Assembly (NCBI RefSeq): GCF_016125515.1
Contig: NZ_WGLO01000019.1
Coordinates: forward strand, 62,001-126,000
Source of the DNA: Hyphomonas sp.
Lineage (GTDB): Bacteria; Pseudomonadota; Alphaproteobacteria; Caulobacterales; Hyphomonadaceae
Length of the DNA stretch: 64,000 nt
Direction of reading: 5' to 3'
Below the pieces are notes generated by a model. It was given only the letters and a program-made list of their open reading frames with translations. It had not been told where the DNA came from and made no database searches. The stretch's first letter is position 1; each line of letters opens with the position of its first letter. Below are positions 56,027 to 64,000 of the stretch, piece by piece. The translations under genes and the position numbers were made by a program.

Positions 56027-58087
56027 ATGCGCGTTAAACAGCTTGGCGCGGCCTTAGCCACGCTATCCTTTGTCGTCTCAGGCGCGATTGCCGCCGTGCC
56101 AGCTGCTGCAGAACCGGCGCGCGCGAGCGTCGACATGTTCGTCGGATATGACACATTCCGAGCGGCGACCTTGTCCGAGGACGGCAGATACGTCGCGGCC
56201 ATCCTTCATGACAATGATGGCGACATGCTGATCGTCCACGATCGTACGACCAAGACCACGCGGCCCATTCAGCGCGCGCGCGCGGACCAGAACCTGGAAC
56301 TCACGTCGGTGCAGTTCAAAGGCGCGGACCGGCTGGTCTTCGTGCTGCAACAGAAATTCGAAATCGTGCAAGGAAGGTCCACTCTGACGCGGGTCAAGGA
56401 TGAAGACAGCGATGAAGGCTTCCGGTTCGTCTCCCGGGTCTATGCTTCTAACCTCGACGGTTCTGATCTCGTTTCCCTCTACGACCCTGCGCTCGAACAG
56501 GGTTTCCCGCGCTACCTGAGCGCCGGCATCGACAACATCCTGCCGGACGATAAGGACCACATCCTCATGCGGACGCCGTCTTCCGGCGGTACGCAGCTGC
56601 GCAAGGTGGACGTACGCACAGGCAAGTACACGCTGGTCGAAACGGGCAGGAGCAGCACGCTCGGATGGCTGGTCGACAGCACCCTAAAGCCCGTGATGCG
56701 GGTCGATTCCGTGGCTGGTGGTCGGGGTAGAGCGTGGTCCCGTCGCGACGCAAAGGGAAAGTGGATCGAGATTGCCCGTTATCTTGGCGCTGACAACGCA
56801 AACTCGGGTGCCAACTTTGAAGGTCTGGGGCGCGGTCCCAGGCCCGCCACGGTGATCGTGCGTGCGCGGACGGATGCTCGGGATACGGTAGGCCTGTACG
56901 TTTACAACACGGATACCGGCGAGTTCGAGGAAGAACTCTACACCAATGATAGCTGGGACGTCAGCGGTGTGCTTCGCGCGCCGACGTCAGCTGACCCGAT
57001 CGGCGCCTGCTATCTTGGTTTCAAGGTAAATTGCGTGCCGAGCGATGAAAAGTTCGCTTCGCACTGGTTGGCGCTTGAGGAAGCCGTGGGGCCGGATGTG
57101 AATCTGTACCTTTCTCCTGGCGGCAGCCTCGACGCGTCACTGTTAGTAAACTCCGATGGACCGGCTGATCCGGGTACCTACTATATTTACGACACGAAAA
57201 CGCGTTCCCTGGAGCTCTTCCAGACCGCACGGTCGGGAATCGATCTTACCTTGATGCCCTCCGCCACGATCTTCGACTATCAAGCGAAGGACGGGACCGA
57301 CATGTGGGGCTATCTCTGGCTGCCGCCGGGCGCCTCGAAGGACACGCGCAATATGCCGACGATCGTCCTGCCGCATGGCGGCCCGGAAGCCCGCGATGCG
57401 TGGGGGTTCGATCCGCTTGCGGGCTACTGGGCATCGCAGGGATACGCCGTGTTCCAACCGCACTTCCGCGGAGGCGCTGGCTCTGGCCGCGGCTGGGTGG
57501 AAGCGGGCCACGGCCAGTGGGGCCAACTCATCCAGGAAGACATCAACGATGGCACGCGCGCGCTGATCTCGAGCGGCGTGGCAGACGCGAACCGCATCTG
57601 CATCGCCGGATGGTCGCACGGCGGGTACGTCGCTTTCACGGCGAGCTATCGTGACACGGATCTCTACAAATGCTCGCTGGCCGGCGCCGGGGTGTCAGAT
57701 CTCCGTGACATGCAAGCCTGGGTCCGCGAGGAACAAGGTGGCAAACAAAGCACCAGCTACAAGTATTGGGCTGAAGCAATTGGTGATCCGAACGCTGATG
57801 CTGCCAAACTCGACAAGTACTCGGCCAAGCGCCACGCCGACCAGGTGGGCATGCCGATCCTGATCGTTCATGGCGAGCTCGACTATACCGTGCCCGTCGA
57901 ACAATCGCGCGACATGGTCGCGGCTCTGAAGAAGGCCAAGAAGCCTTACGAATATGTCGAGATCGAAGACATGGACCATTATCTCCGTCCCGACCAGGGA
58001 GATGATTGGAAGATCGTCTTGACCAAAGGCAAGGCCTTCTTCGACCAGCACATCGGACCCGGTTGGGTGCCACCGGCGTCGCCGTAA
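56027..58087 (+). CDS. S9 family prolyl oligopeptidase-like peptidase, exported
   Basis: A 686-residue exported serine peptidase. The ATG at 56027 follows GGGAG and gives a signal peptide ending near PAAAEPARA; a TTG at 56003 is out of place before the ribosome site. The N-terminal half is the beta-propeller (LSEDGRYVAAILHDNDGDML), the C-terminal half the alpha/beta hydrolase with nucleophile S530 in AGWSHGGYVAF, and the later Asp and His in GELDYTVPVEQ and MDHYLRPD. It likely degrades peptides in the periplasm. Confidence 0.92.
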   Translation: MRVKQLGAALATLSFVVSGAIAAVPAAAEPARASVDMFVGYDTFRAATLSEDGRYVAAILHDNDGDMLIVHDRTTKTTRPIQRARADQNLELTSVQFKGADRLVFVLQQKFEIVQGRSTLTRVKDEDSDEGFRFVSRVYASNLDGSDLVSLYDPALEQGFPRYLSAGIDNILPDDKDHILMRTPSSGGTQLRKVDVRTGKYTLVETGRSSTLGWLVDSTLKPVMRVDSVAGGRGRAWSRRDAKGKWIEIARYLGADNANSGANFEGLGRGPRPATVIVRARTDARDTVGLYVYNTDTGEFEEELYTNDSWDVSGVLRAPTSADPIGACYLGFKVNCVPSDEKFASHWLALEEAVGPDVNLYLSPGGSLDASLLVNSDGPADPGTYYIYDTKTRSLELFQTARSGIDLTLMPSATIFDYQAKDGTDMWGYLWLPPGASKDTRNMPTIVLPHGGPEARDAWGFDPLAGYWASQGYAVFQPHFRGGAGSGRGWVEAGHGQWGQLIQEDINDGTRALISSGVADANRICIAGWSHGGYVAFTASYRDTDLYKCSLAGAGVSDLRDMQAWVREEQGGKQSTSYKYWAEAIGDPNADAAKLDKYSAKRHADQVGMPILIVHGELDYTVPVEQSRDMVAALKKAKKPYEYVEIEDMDHYLRPDQGDDWKIVLTKGKAFFDQHIGPGWVPPASP

Positions 58088-58140
58088 TTCGGAGGCGGAT
58101 CAATTGGAGAGCCCGTCGGTCTTTTCTTCGGCGGGCATCT

Positions 58141-59841
58141 TCATTCGGGGACAAGGTCGAAGGCTACGCTGATGCGCTCGGCGTCTTCCGTAAACGCATT
58201 GACGCCGTGCCACATGTACGAAGGGAACAGAACCAGGCGGCCCGGTTTCGGGCAGACGGACCGTTCGGGTGTGATGCCTTCGACCGGGTAGTAAGGCGCG
58301 CCGAACGTGATCCAGCCTTCCTGTGAATTGCTCTCAGGACGGACGGAAGAGGGCACGACGACATAGAATGCTGTCGAGATCCAGCCTTCGGGGTGGATAT
58401 GGTTTACATGGCTGCCGCCCTTTACGAGGCGTACGGACCAGCACCCCTGCATGCGCCAGCGACCCTTGTTCCTGGACAGGAACGGGTGGGAAGGATCGTG
58501 CCCCAGGCGTTCGAGATATTTGCCGATCGGCTCGCGCATCGCGGCGAACAGCTTTTTGATCAGCGGGTCCTGCGGCACGTCCGGATTCAGTTGCAGCTGC
58601 GAGCCGCCGCGCAAGGACTGGTCAAGCGGGTGGTTGCTGAAACTGTGAAGTTCGCGAAGCCGGCTGGCGAGTGCTTCGATGAAGGCTTCGGTGGTTTCGA
58701 ACCCTTCTGGCGGCGAGAGGTCGAATGGCTGCACGAAGCGGTCATAGTCGTAGGTCGTTCGATAAGAGGCGTCGCCCAACGCGCGGCGCGCCACGGCTTC
58801 GACAGCGATCCATTCCTGATCGAGCGGATCGAGTGACAAGCCCCATTGTGCGTGTGCAAGGGCTTCGGCCGGCGCACCTGCAGACAAGAGGACGCTGCCG
58901 GCATTGCGGCGTACCCAGTCCGTACGCGGAAGCTGTGCGGCGGACACTTTGGCAAGGTGAGCGGCTTCGGCATGCCGGCCGATGGCCGAGAGCACGATCG
59001 CGCTGGCGCTGGCAATCTGCGGCAGTGGAAACTTCCGGCGCAGCGCTTCAAGGCGGGTGAGTGCCTCGTCCAGCCGGTCGGCGCGGCGCAGCAGGTCTGC
59101 GGCGGCCATGCCGAGATTGAGGTCATCAGGGCGTGCATTTGCGGCGGCGATCAGGCCGTCCGCGAAGGTCTGCCTTTCACCGGCCATCCATGCGATCATG
59201 GCGAGCGCGCGATGCAGTGAGGCGTCAGCAGGAAACCGTCCGAGTGCGGAAGTTAACAGCATACGCGCTTCCTCAATGTGCCCGGATCCGACGAGCGCGC
59301 CGGCATGCATCTCTACGGCGGGCGGGAAGTCGGCATATTTGCGGAACACAGGGGCAGCTTCGGTCCACTGGTCACCATGACCCAATCCGGCGGCGCGGAT
59401 CAGGGCCATGTTTCGACTTGCAGGATTGGCCGCGATCGCTATTGCGGCAGCGTCCGCGGCTTCGCTCCATCGTCCGGTGTGACGCAGAGCGTCTGCCTTG
59501 AGAGACCAGAAGTCGAAACCTTTCCGGGCGGAGGCTGGCAGGCGCTCCAACTCAGAAAGCGCTAAAGGAAATTTGCCAGCCCCGATCAGCATCAGGGCGC
59601 GGCGCAACGCGAGGCGCGGGTTTGTACTGCTGCCTGCCCGGCCGAGCGCAACGGCGCTCTCCATCGCGAAGCCTTGGGTATAACGCGCTTCGGCGATGGC
59701 TTCCCAGATTCGGCTGCGTGCTGCGGGCGCAGTGGCAACCTCTAGTGCGGCGAGCAGGTCGGATTCCGCGCCTGCAGCGTCGCCGGCCTTTAGGCGGGCA
59801 AGGGCCTGGCGTTCGAGAGGACTGTGCGCAGCGGCGTTCAT
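58141..59841 (-). CDS. TPR / 2-oxoglutarate-Fe(II) oxygenase-like protein
   Basis: A 566-residue protein. TPR-like repeats fill residues about 1-330. The C-terminal domain resembles the putative 2OG-Fe(II) oxygenase family (PF13759): GGSHVNHIHPEGWISTAFYVVV supplies the H-x-H/E part of the iron site and MWHGVNAF the last histidine, with RISVAFDL at the end. Fusions of TPR with this domain are typical of alphaproteobacteria with sulfotransferase neighbours. The substrate is unknown. It converges with the S9 peptidase gene. Confidence 0.82.
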   Translation of the reverse strand: MNAAAHSPLERQALARLKAGDAAGAESDLLAALEVATAPAARSRIWEAIAEARYTQGFAMESAVALGRAGSSTNPRLALRRALMLIGAGKFPLALSELERLPASARKGFDFWSLKADALRHTGRWSEAADAAAIAIAANPASRNMALIRAAGLGHGDQWTEAAPVFRKYADFPPAVEMHAGALVGSGHIEEARMLLTSALGRFPADASLHRALAMIAWMAGERQTFADGLIAAANARPDDLNLGMAAADLLRRADRLDEALTRLEALRRKFPLPQIASASAIVLSAIGRHAEAAHLAKVSAAQLPRTDWVRRNAGSVLLSAGAPAEALAHAQWGLSLDPLDQEWIAVEAVARRALGDASYRTTYDYDRFVQPFDLSPPEGFETTEAFIEALASRLRELHSFSNHPLDQSLRGGSQLQLNPDVPQDPLIKKLFAAMREPIGKYLERLGHDPSHPFLSRNKGRWRMQGCWSVRLVKGGSHVNHIHPEGWISTAFYVVVPSSVRPESNSQEGWITFGAPYYPVEGITPERSVCPKPGRLVLFPSYMWHGVNAFTEDAERISVAFDLVPE

Positions 59842-59860
59842 CAGTTGAAACTAGCCTGTT

Positions 59861-60751
59861 TCAGTCCGCACGCCAGCGGGCGTAGAGCGCGGTGGGCAAC
59901 AGACGGTCGGATCCGGTTTGCGGCAGGGCCATCTCGCCCTGTTCTAGGATCCCGCCATAAGCCGCCATGCGGTCGGCCAGGGTCTGGGCGAGGGCGAGGT
60001 AGGACAGGCGCACGGCATAGGCCGTCGCGATGACGAAGAGGGGGCTTTCGGTCAGCAGCGATTGCACCCCGTCGAGCAGTCCCGGCAGGTCCTCTTCGAA
60101 GCGCCAGGTCTCGTTGTTGGTGCCGCGGCCGAACTTGGGCGGGTCGAGCACGATGGCGTCATACCTGTTGCCCCGGCGTTGCTCGCGCGAGACAAACTTC
60201 ATGGCGTCGTCTGCGATCCATCGGATCGTGCGGTCGTCCAGGCCCGAGAGCGACTGGTTCTCCTTCCCGTAGCCGTTGGACTTCGGACTGGCATCAAGGT
60301 GGACCACCTCGGCGCCGGCGGCGGCGCAGGCGAGCGACATCATGCCGGTATATCCGAAAAGGTTCAGCACTTTCACAGGGCGGTTTTCGGCGCGGATCCG
60401 CTCCTGCGCAAATCGCCAGTGTACGGAGTGTTCCTGGAAAACGCCCATGTGACGGAAAGCGGTGCGCCGCGCGGTGAAGGTGAGGCCGTTCCAGCGCATT
60501 GGCCAGCTTTCGGTTGCGCGCGGTGACAGGATTTCCCACTGGCCCGCGCCGTCCTCGTCCGGTCCCTTGGCGGCAAAGCGCGCGTCGGCTTTCCAGCTCT
60601 GCACCGGCCTGGCCGGGTTCCAGAAGGCCTGCGGATCGGGGCGGATGACGGTCTGGCTTCCGAAGCGCTCGAGTTTCTGCAGATGACCGGAATCGAGCAG
60701 GGCATAATCTTCCCAGTCATCGGCGACGAGCAGGCGGGTTTCGGTCTTCAT
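59861..60751 (-). CDS. Class I SAM-dependent methyltransferase, RlmI-like
   Basis: A 296-residue methyltransferase. The SAM loop KVLNLFGYTGMMSLACAAAGAEV and the catalytic motif IVLDPPKFGRG point to the RlmI/RlmK family of 23S rRNA cytosine methyltransferases, but the N-terminal PUA domain of RlmI is absent, so the target is uncertain. Its ATG overlaps the TGA of the upstream TrmH-like gene (TGATG), so the two are coupled and may modify rRNA or tRNA together. Confidence 0.85.
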   Translation of the reverse strand: MKTETRLLVADDWEDYALLDSGHLQKLERFGSQTVIRPDPQAFWNPARPVQSWKADARFAAKGPDEDGAGQWEILSPRATESWPMRWNGLTFTARRTAFRHMGVFQEHSVHWRFAQERIRAENRPVKVLNLFGYTGMMSLACAAAGAEVVHLDASPKSNGYGKENQSLSGLDDRTIRWIADDAMKFVSREQRRGNRYDAIVLDPPKFGRGTNNETWRFEEDLPGLLDGVQSLLTESPLFVIATAYAVRLSYLALAQTLADRMAAYGGILEQGEMALPQTGSDRLLPTALYARWRAD

Positions 60752-61569
60752 CAGGCATATCCCCGCTGGCGCCAGGCTTCGTAGATCATGATGGCCGTTG
60801 CCTGGGCGAGGTTCAGGCTGTCGGCCCCGCCGCGCATGGGGATCAGGGAGAGGTGGTCGCAGGCCGCCTCGACGTCCGCCGGAAGGCCCGCCTGTTCGTT
60901 GCCCATGATGATTACCGATGGAGCGGTGAAGGGGGCGGCATCGTGACGGATCGTGCCGTTGACGCTCGCCGCCGTAAGGCTGAGGCCCTTGGCGCGCCGC
61001 CAGGTGTTGAACGTATCGAAGCTCGCTTCCGCGAAAGGCATGTCGAAGATTGACCCCATGGAAGCACGCACGGCTTCGAAACTGTAGGGGTCGCAGCAGG
61101 TGCCCAGCAGGATGACGCCGCTCGCGCCGGCGCAGTCTGCCGTGCGCAGGATGGTTCCGAGATTGCCGGGATCGCGCACTTCATAAAGCGCTACATAGAG
61201 GGGCGCAGCCGACTGGCGGGCTGGCAGGGCATCGGGCGCAATGTGGCGCTGGCGGAATGCCGCGACGACGCTTTGCGCATTGTCCTTCTGGGTGATCTTG
61301 GTCATCAGGCGTTCCGGCGCCAGCACGACCCGCGCTCCGGAGGCGGCCGCCGTGCGGACAAGGGCGGCAATCTGGGGGCGGTCGGCCATGTCTGCCGCAA
61401 CCACAACCGTCTCGGCCGTCCAGCCCCGGGCCAGGCCTTCACCCACAATCCGTGCGCCTTCTGCCAGAAAAAGGCCGGATTCAACCCGTTCTTTCTTCCG
61501 CTCAAGGCCCTTGAGCGCCTTGATGAGTGGGTTTGACGGGCTGGTCAGCAGTTCGGGCGGGCGTTTCAT
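60751..61569 (-). CDS. TrmH/SpoU family RNA 2'-O-methyltransferase
   Basis: A 272-residue RNA ribose methyltransferase. The N-terminal substrate-binding domain (KRPPELLTSPSNPLIKALKGL) is followed by the SPOUT knot with motif 1 VRDPGNLGTILRTADCAGAS, motif 2 VIIMGNEQAGLP and motif 3 LIPMRGGADSLNLAQATAIM. The family modifies rRNA or tRNA; the exact position cannot be read from the sequence. It is coupled to the RlmI-like gene. Confidence 0.92.
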   Translation of the reverse strand: MKRPPELLTSPSNPLIKALKGLERKKERVESGLFLAEGARIVGEGLARGWTAETVVVAADMADRPQIAALVRTAAASGARVVLAPERLMTKITQKDNAQSVVAAFRQRHIAPDALPARQSAAPLYVALYEVRDPGNLGTILRTADCAGASGVILLGTCCDPYSFEAVRASMGSIFDMPFAEASFDTFNTWRRAKGLSLTAASVNGTIRHDAAPFTAPSVIIMGNEQAGLPADVEAACDHLSLIPMRGGADSLNLAQATAIMIYEAWRQRGYA

Positions 61570-61664
61570 GGGGCGGGCAGCCTGTGGCCTGGTATCTTGC
61601 AGTTCGTTAAGGGATAGGGCATCCCAAGGAGAAGGGACAATGATTACAGGAGGTCAGCGACGTC

Positions 61665-63092
61665 GTGCGCCTGCTTGACTACCTGACGGGTCTCGTTTCG
61701 CTATTGGCCCTGCCCTTTATCGCGTGGTGGGGTGTGAACCAATCCCCCCAAAGTGCCGCGGCGCTGGAGGCCGCCCTCCAGACGAAGGCCGCGCTGTCGC
61801 TGCAACAGGCGGGGATCGACTGGGCCGTCGTGAAGATGGACGGCCAGACCGCGATCCTGACCGGGGATGCGCCCTCCGAAGATGCGGTCGAAGAGGCGGC
61901 GCGCATCGTCCTGCGCAGCAGTGGGCGGGGCGGCTTGTTCTTCGGCGGCGTTGCTCAGGTTGCCAACCAGGTCGAAGCCGCCGCGCCTGTCTATCCCTAT
62001 GTCTGGTCGGTCGAGAAAACGTCGGATGGCGGATTGGTGTTGTCCGGTTATGTCCCGTCCCGCGCGGCGCGCGCCGCTCTGGTTCAGGAAGCCGATGCGA
62101 TGGCCAGCGGTCCGGTGGTTGACCAGATGAGGTTGGCGGCGGGCGCGCCGGGGGGCAACTGGCAGGGGATGGCGCGGTTCGCTATCGAGCAGGTGACCGC
62201 CTTGGATACCGGCAGCGCGGCGCTGGATGACACCACTTATACACTGCGCGGCACATTGGCCGACGATGCGCTGCGTGGGCGCCTCGCCAAATCTGCCCGC
62301 GCCGTGGCGGCGCCCTTCTCGGGACTGGCGCTGATCGAGGGCGCGGCGCTGTGGTCGGCCACCCGCGTTGACGATAAGTTGGTGCTTTCTGGCAAGGTGG
62401 CCAGCGAAGCGGAGCGAAGGTCGCTTGTCACACTCGCGCGCCGGTCTTTCAAAGGTGACGTGGTCGACGAGATGACGGTTGAGGCGATGTCGGAGGCCGG
62501 CTGGATCTCCGGCGCAAAGGCGGGCCTGCCAGAGTTTGCAAACTTCCGGGCTGGCCAGATGACCTATGATGCGGCCGCAGCGAGCTTCGCGGTCGAAGGC
62601 GATGCGGCGGCCAGCACGCTGGAGTTCCTCAATGGGGACATGATGCGCGTAGAGGCCGGCTGGAAATTCGCGCTGGATGTGCCCCCGGCTGAAGCGCCGG
62701 TTGCGGCGGCGTCGTTAGGCGAATCTTCCTCGGCGATGTTGCCGGACTGCAAAGGTGAGCTGGGCCAAAGGCTCGCAGAGGCTGCAGCTGCGTTTGCGCC
62801 AGACCGCGCCGTATTCCAGCGTGATCGTGCCGAGACCCTCGACGCGCTGGCGCAAGCGGCGCGCGACTGTGATGCGGTGATGGCTATCACGCTGACCCCT
62901 AATGGCTCAGCGCTGGACGAGGCGCGCGCCGGAGTGATTGCCGATTTTCTCGAGCGGGCAGGGGTTCAGCGACCAAGGGTTGCTGCAATCGGCTATGGCC
63001 CCGCTGCGGGCGGCGAGGGTATGGACACAGAACGTGGCCGGGTCACAGACCCGCAGATTGACTTCACGATACGGGAGCGAAGCGGACAATGA
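61665..63092 (+). CDS. BON-repeat / OmpA-like exported protein
   Basis: A 475-residue protein starting at GTG 61665, ten bases after AGGAGGT. One N-terminal transmembrane helix (about 7-25) is followed by about four or five BON-like repeats (for example YVWSVEKTSDGGLVLSGYV and WSATRVDDKLVLSGKVASE) and a C-terminal OmpA-like domain (VIADFLERAGVQRPRVAAIGYG). The plan resembles mycobacterial ArfA/OmpATb. The OmpA domain could contact peptidoglycan. Its stop overlaps the next gene by four bases (ATGA), so the two are coupled. A 12-codon open frame (61640-61678) overlaps the start and may be a leader. Confidence 0.78.
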   Translation: MRLLDYLTGLVSLLALPFIAWWGVNQSPQSAAALEAALQTKAALSLQQAGIDWAVVKMDGQTAILTGDAPSEDAVEEAARIVLRSSGRGGLFFGGVAQVANQVEAAAPVYPYVWSVEKTSDGGLVLSGYVPSRAARAALVQEADAMASGPVVDQMRLAAGAPGGNWQGMARFAIEQVTALDTGSAALDDTTYTLRGTLADDALRGRLAKSARAVAAPFSGLALIEGAALWSATRVDDKLVLSGKVASEAERRSLVTLARRSFKGDVVDEMTVEAMSEAGWISGAKAGLPEFANFRAGQMTYDAAAASFAVEGDAAASTLEFLNGDMMRVEAGWKFALDVPPAEAPVAAASLGESSSAMLPDCKGELGQRLAEAAAAFAPDRAVFQRDRAETLDALAQAARDCDAVMAITLTPNGSALDEARAGVIADFLERAGVQRPRVAAIGYGPAAGGEGMDTERGRVTDPQIDFTIRERSGQ

Positions 63093-64000
63093 CCTGGCTG
63101 TTGGCGCATATGTGGATTGTGGTGGCCGCGACCGGCTCAGCTGCGTTGATTCTCGGCTGGTCCGTGCGCGGCATGATGCTGTCCGGCAAGATGCGTCAGG
63201 CTCTTGTGGAGCGCGATATGGTGCGCGTCGAACTCGGCCATGCCAAGGACGAGATCGAGCGCCTGTTCGCCGACCAACGCAAGCGCGGCAATGGCGAGGT
63301 TGCGGCCGCACCGGCGGCGGATCCGATCCTGGCGCGCAAGGTTGAATCGCTGACAGCCGAACTCGCGCGCAAATCCGCCGAGATCGATGCGCTGAAAGCA
63401 GCGCCGGCACCGGCTGCTGTTGCAGCTCCGGCCGCTGCGACAGCGACGTCGGCAGCGGGGCAGGTGGAGGAGACCCTTGTCTGGCGCAACCGGCATCTGG
63501 AAAGCCGCGTCGTTCACCTGGAATCGGAACTCGCCAAAGCCGCAGCAGCGCCGCCGCCGGCTGCACCCGCCGCGCCTGCGGCGGCTCCGGCCGAAGCCTC
63601 AGAAGAGACCGCAAAGAAGGATTTTGAGATCAGTTACCTTCGCACCCGCGTGGCCGGGCTGGAAGCGGAACTTGCTGCGGCGCCCGCGCCGACGGTGGCG
63701 GCAGAGGCGCCGGCTGAACCTGTTGCGGCGCCGGCAGCCGAGACGGCTGCGCCGGTAGAAGAAGAGATTGCCCGGCTGCGCTGGCGCGTCCGCTTCCTTG
63801 AGGGGCGTCTTGCCTATTTCGAGGGTGATGGCGAGAAGAGCGAAAGCGCCGACGAGTCAGAGGACTCGGCCGAGGCCGGGTTCGAAGAGGATGCTGAACC
63901 GGAACCTGCGCGGCGCGCCTCCGAAAAAATCTTCGAGCAGCTCGAAGCCGCCGACCAGATGGCTGAAGCCGAGGCGGCGCCGGAGATTGCCCGCGAGCGT
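63089..64000 (+). CDS. Membrane-anchored coiled-coil protein with repeated LE-motifs (3' end outside window)
   Basis: An open frame from the ATG at 63089 runs to the window edge (304 residues seen). One transmembrane helix (about 9-27) precedes a charged coiled coil (MRQALVERDMVRVELGHAKD). A related unit recurs at least three times: WRNRHLESRVVHLESELAKA, SYLRTRVAGLEAELAAA, and LRWRVRFLEGRLAYFEGD, separated by Ala/Pro-rich linkers. The end is acidic, then EKIFEQLEAADQMAEAE. No family is recognised. It overlaps the BON/OmpA gene by four bases, which suggests a shared complex at the envelope. Confidence 0.75.
   Translation, partial: MTWLLAHMWIVVAATGSAALILGWSVRGMMLSGKMRQALVERDMVRVELGHAKDEIERLFADQRKRGNGEVAAAPAADPILARKVESLTAELARKSAEIDALKAAPAPAAVAAPAAATATSAAGQVEETLVWRNRHLESRVVHLESELAKAAAAPPPAAPAAPAAAPAEASEETAKKDFEISYLRTRVAGLEAELAAAPAPTVAAEAPAEPVAAPAAETAAPVEEEIARLRWRVRFLEGRLAYFEGDGEKSESADESEDSAEAGFEEDAEPEPARRASEKIFEQLEAADQMAEAEAAPEIARER

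Noticed and set aside
58106-58132. Terminator between the S9 peptidase and the 2OG-oxygenase gene
   Set aside because: GCCCGTCG/CGGCGGGC is imperfect, the loop is T-rich and no T-run follows the stem, so the evidence is too weak.
61640-61678. Short upstream open frame (12 codons) before the BON/OmpA gene
   Set aside because: It contains the ribosome site of the next gene and has no evident regulatory codons; it may be chance. Mentioned only in the gene entry.
1-64000. tRNA, rRNA, CRISPR arrays, insertion sequences, prophage or defence islands
   Set aside because: Scanning by eye found no cloverleaf-like or repeat-spacer structure, no transposase or integrase and no flanking repeats; coding density and composition are uniform.

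Overview
The window is chromosomal DNA of an alphaproteobacterium, most likely from the Caulobacterales/Hyphomonadaceae side (Hyphomonas or Caulobacter relatives). The pointers are high G+C with G/C-ending codons, a ChpT-type histidine phosphotransferase, a DUF4167 protein, an ELM1-like DUF1022 protein, a large TonB-dependent receptor with a short leader, and the gene order carA / yqeY / dnaG / rpoD. The genus is inference from gene content, not from a database match. Genes are densely packed, no gap exceeds 300 bp, and I see no rRNA, tRNA, CRISPR array, insertion sequence or prophage.

Layout. 1-3.0 kb: end of an unknown gene, then prfA-prmC (RF1 and its methyltransferase) and a DUF4167 protein. 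3.1-5.8 kb: clpB. 5.8-8.7 kb (minus): two tandem membrane-anchored M23 peptidoglycan hydrolases. 8.8-13.1 kb: a ydbH-ynbE-ydbL operon (predicted inner-to-outer membrane phospholipid bridge) and a small two-helix membrane protein. 13.2-15.2 kb: chpT, a lone receiver protein and a CheR-type methyltransferase. 15.2-19.7 kb: S41 peptidase lipoprotein, mnmA, a WYL-like/TerB protein and an ELM1-like protein. 19.7-23.5 kb (minus): carB-greA and the ELM1-like gene. 23.7-29.8 kb: a small lipoprotein, a lone TadG-like protein, an MBL hydrolase, an M48 peptidase, an unassigned radical SAM protein and a TetR regulator with its own operator. 29.8-31.6 kb (minus): carA and a YedK/HMCES-type DNA-protein crosslinker. 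31.7-37.2 kb: yqeY, a PRC-barrel-like lipoprotein, dnaG and rpoD. 37.3-42.0 kb: DCC-like protein, M3 oligoendopeptidase lipoprotein, metY and a YpfJ-type zinc peptidase. 42.1-49.0 kb: VOC protein, a 51-residue cysteine protein, oppB-oppC on the minus strand and oppA on the plus strand, with three unrelated genes between them. 49.1-59.8 kb: DUF3667 protein, exported protein, TonB-dependent receptor, TPR-sulfotransferase, S9 peptidase and a TPR/2OG-oxygenase. 59.9-64 kb: two RNA methyltransferase-like genes, a BON-repeat/OmpA protein and the start of a membrane-anchored coiled-coil protein that runs off the window.

Together this is a housekeeping neighbourhood (translation termination, replication and transcription initiation, pyrimidine/arginine precursor supply, tRNA thiolation) with a strong cell-envelope component: peptidoglycan hydrolases, a lipid bridge, several peptidases, Opp peptide uptake and a TonB receptor. 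Peptide-degrading enzymes (S41, M48, M3, S9, YpfJ) plus Opp uptake fit a peptide-feeding marine or oligotrophic bacterium. The least described parts are the radical SAM protein, the 51-residue CxxC protein, the ATP-grasp-like protein, the BON-OmpA/coiled-coil pair, and a DnaG that has lost most of its zinc ligands. I found no defence system or clearly novel multi-gene machine.
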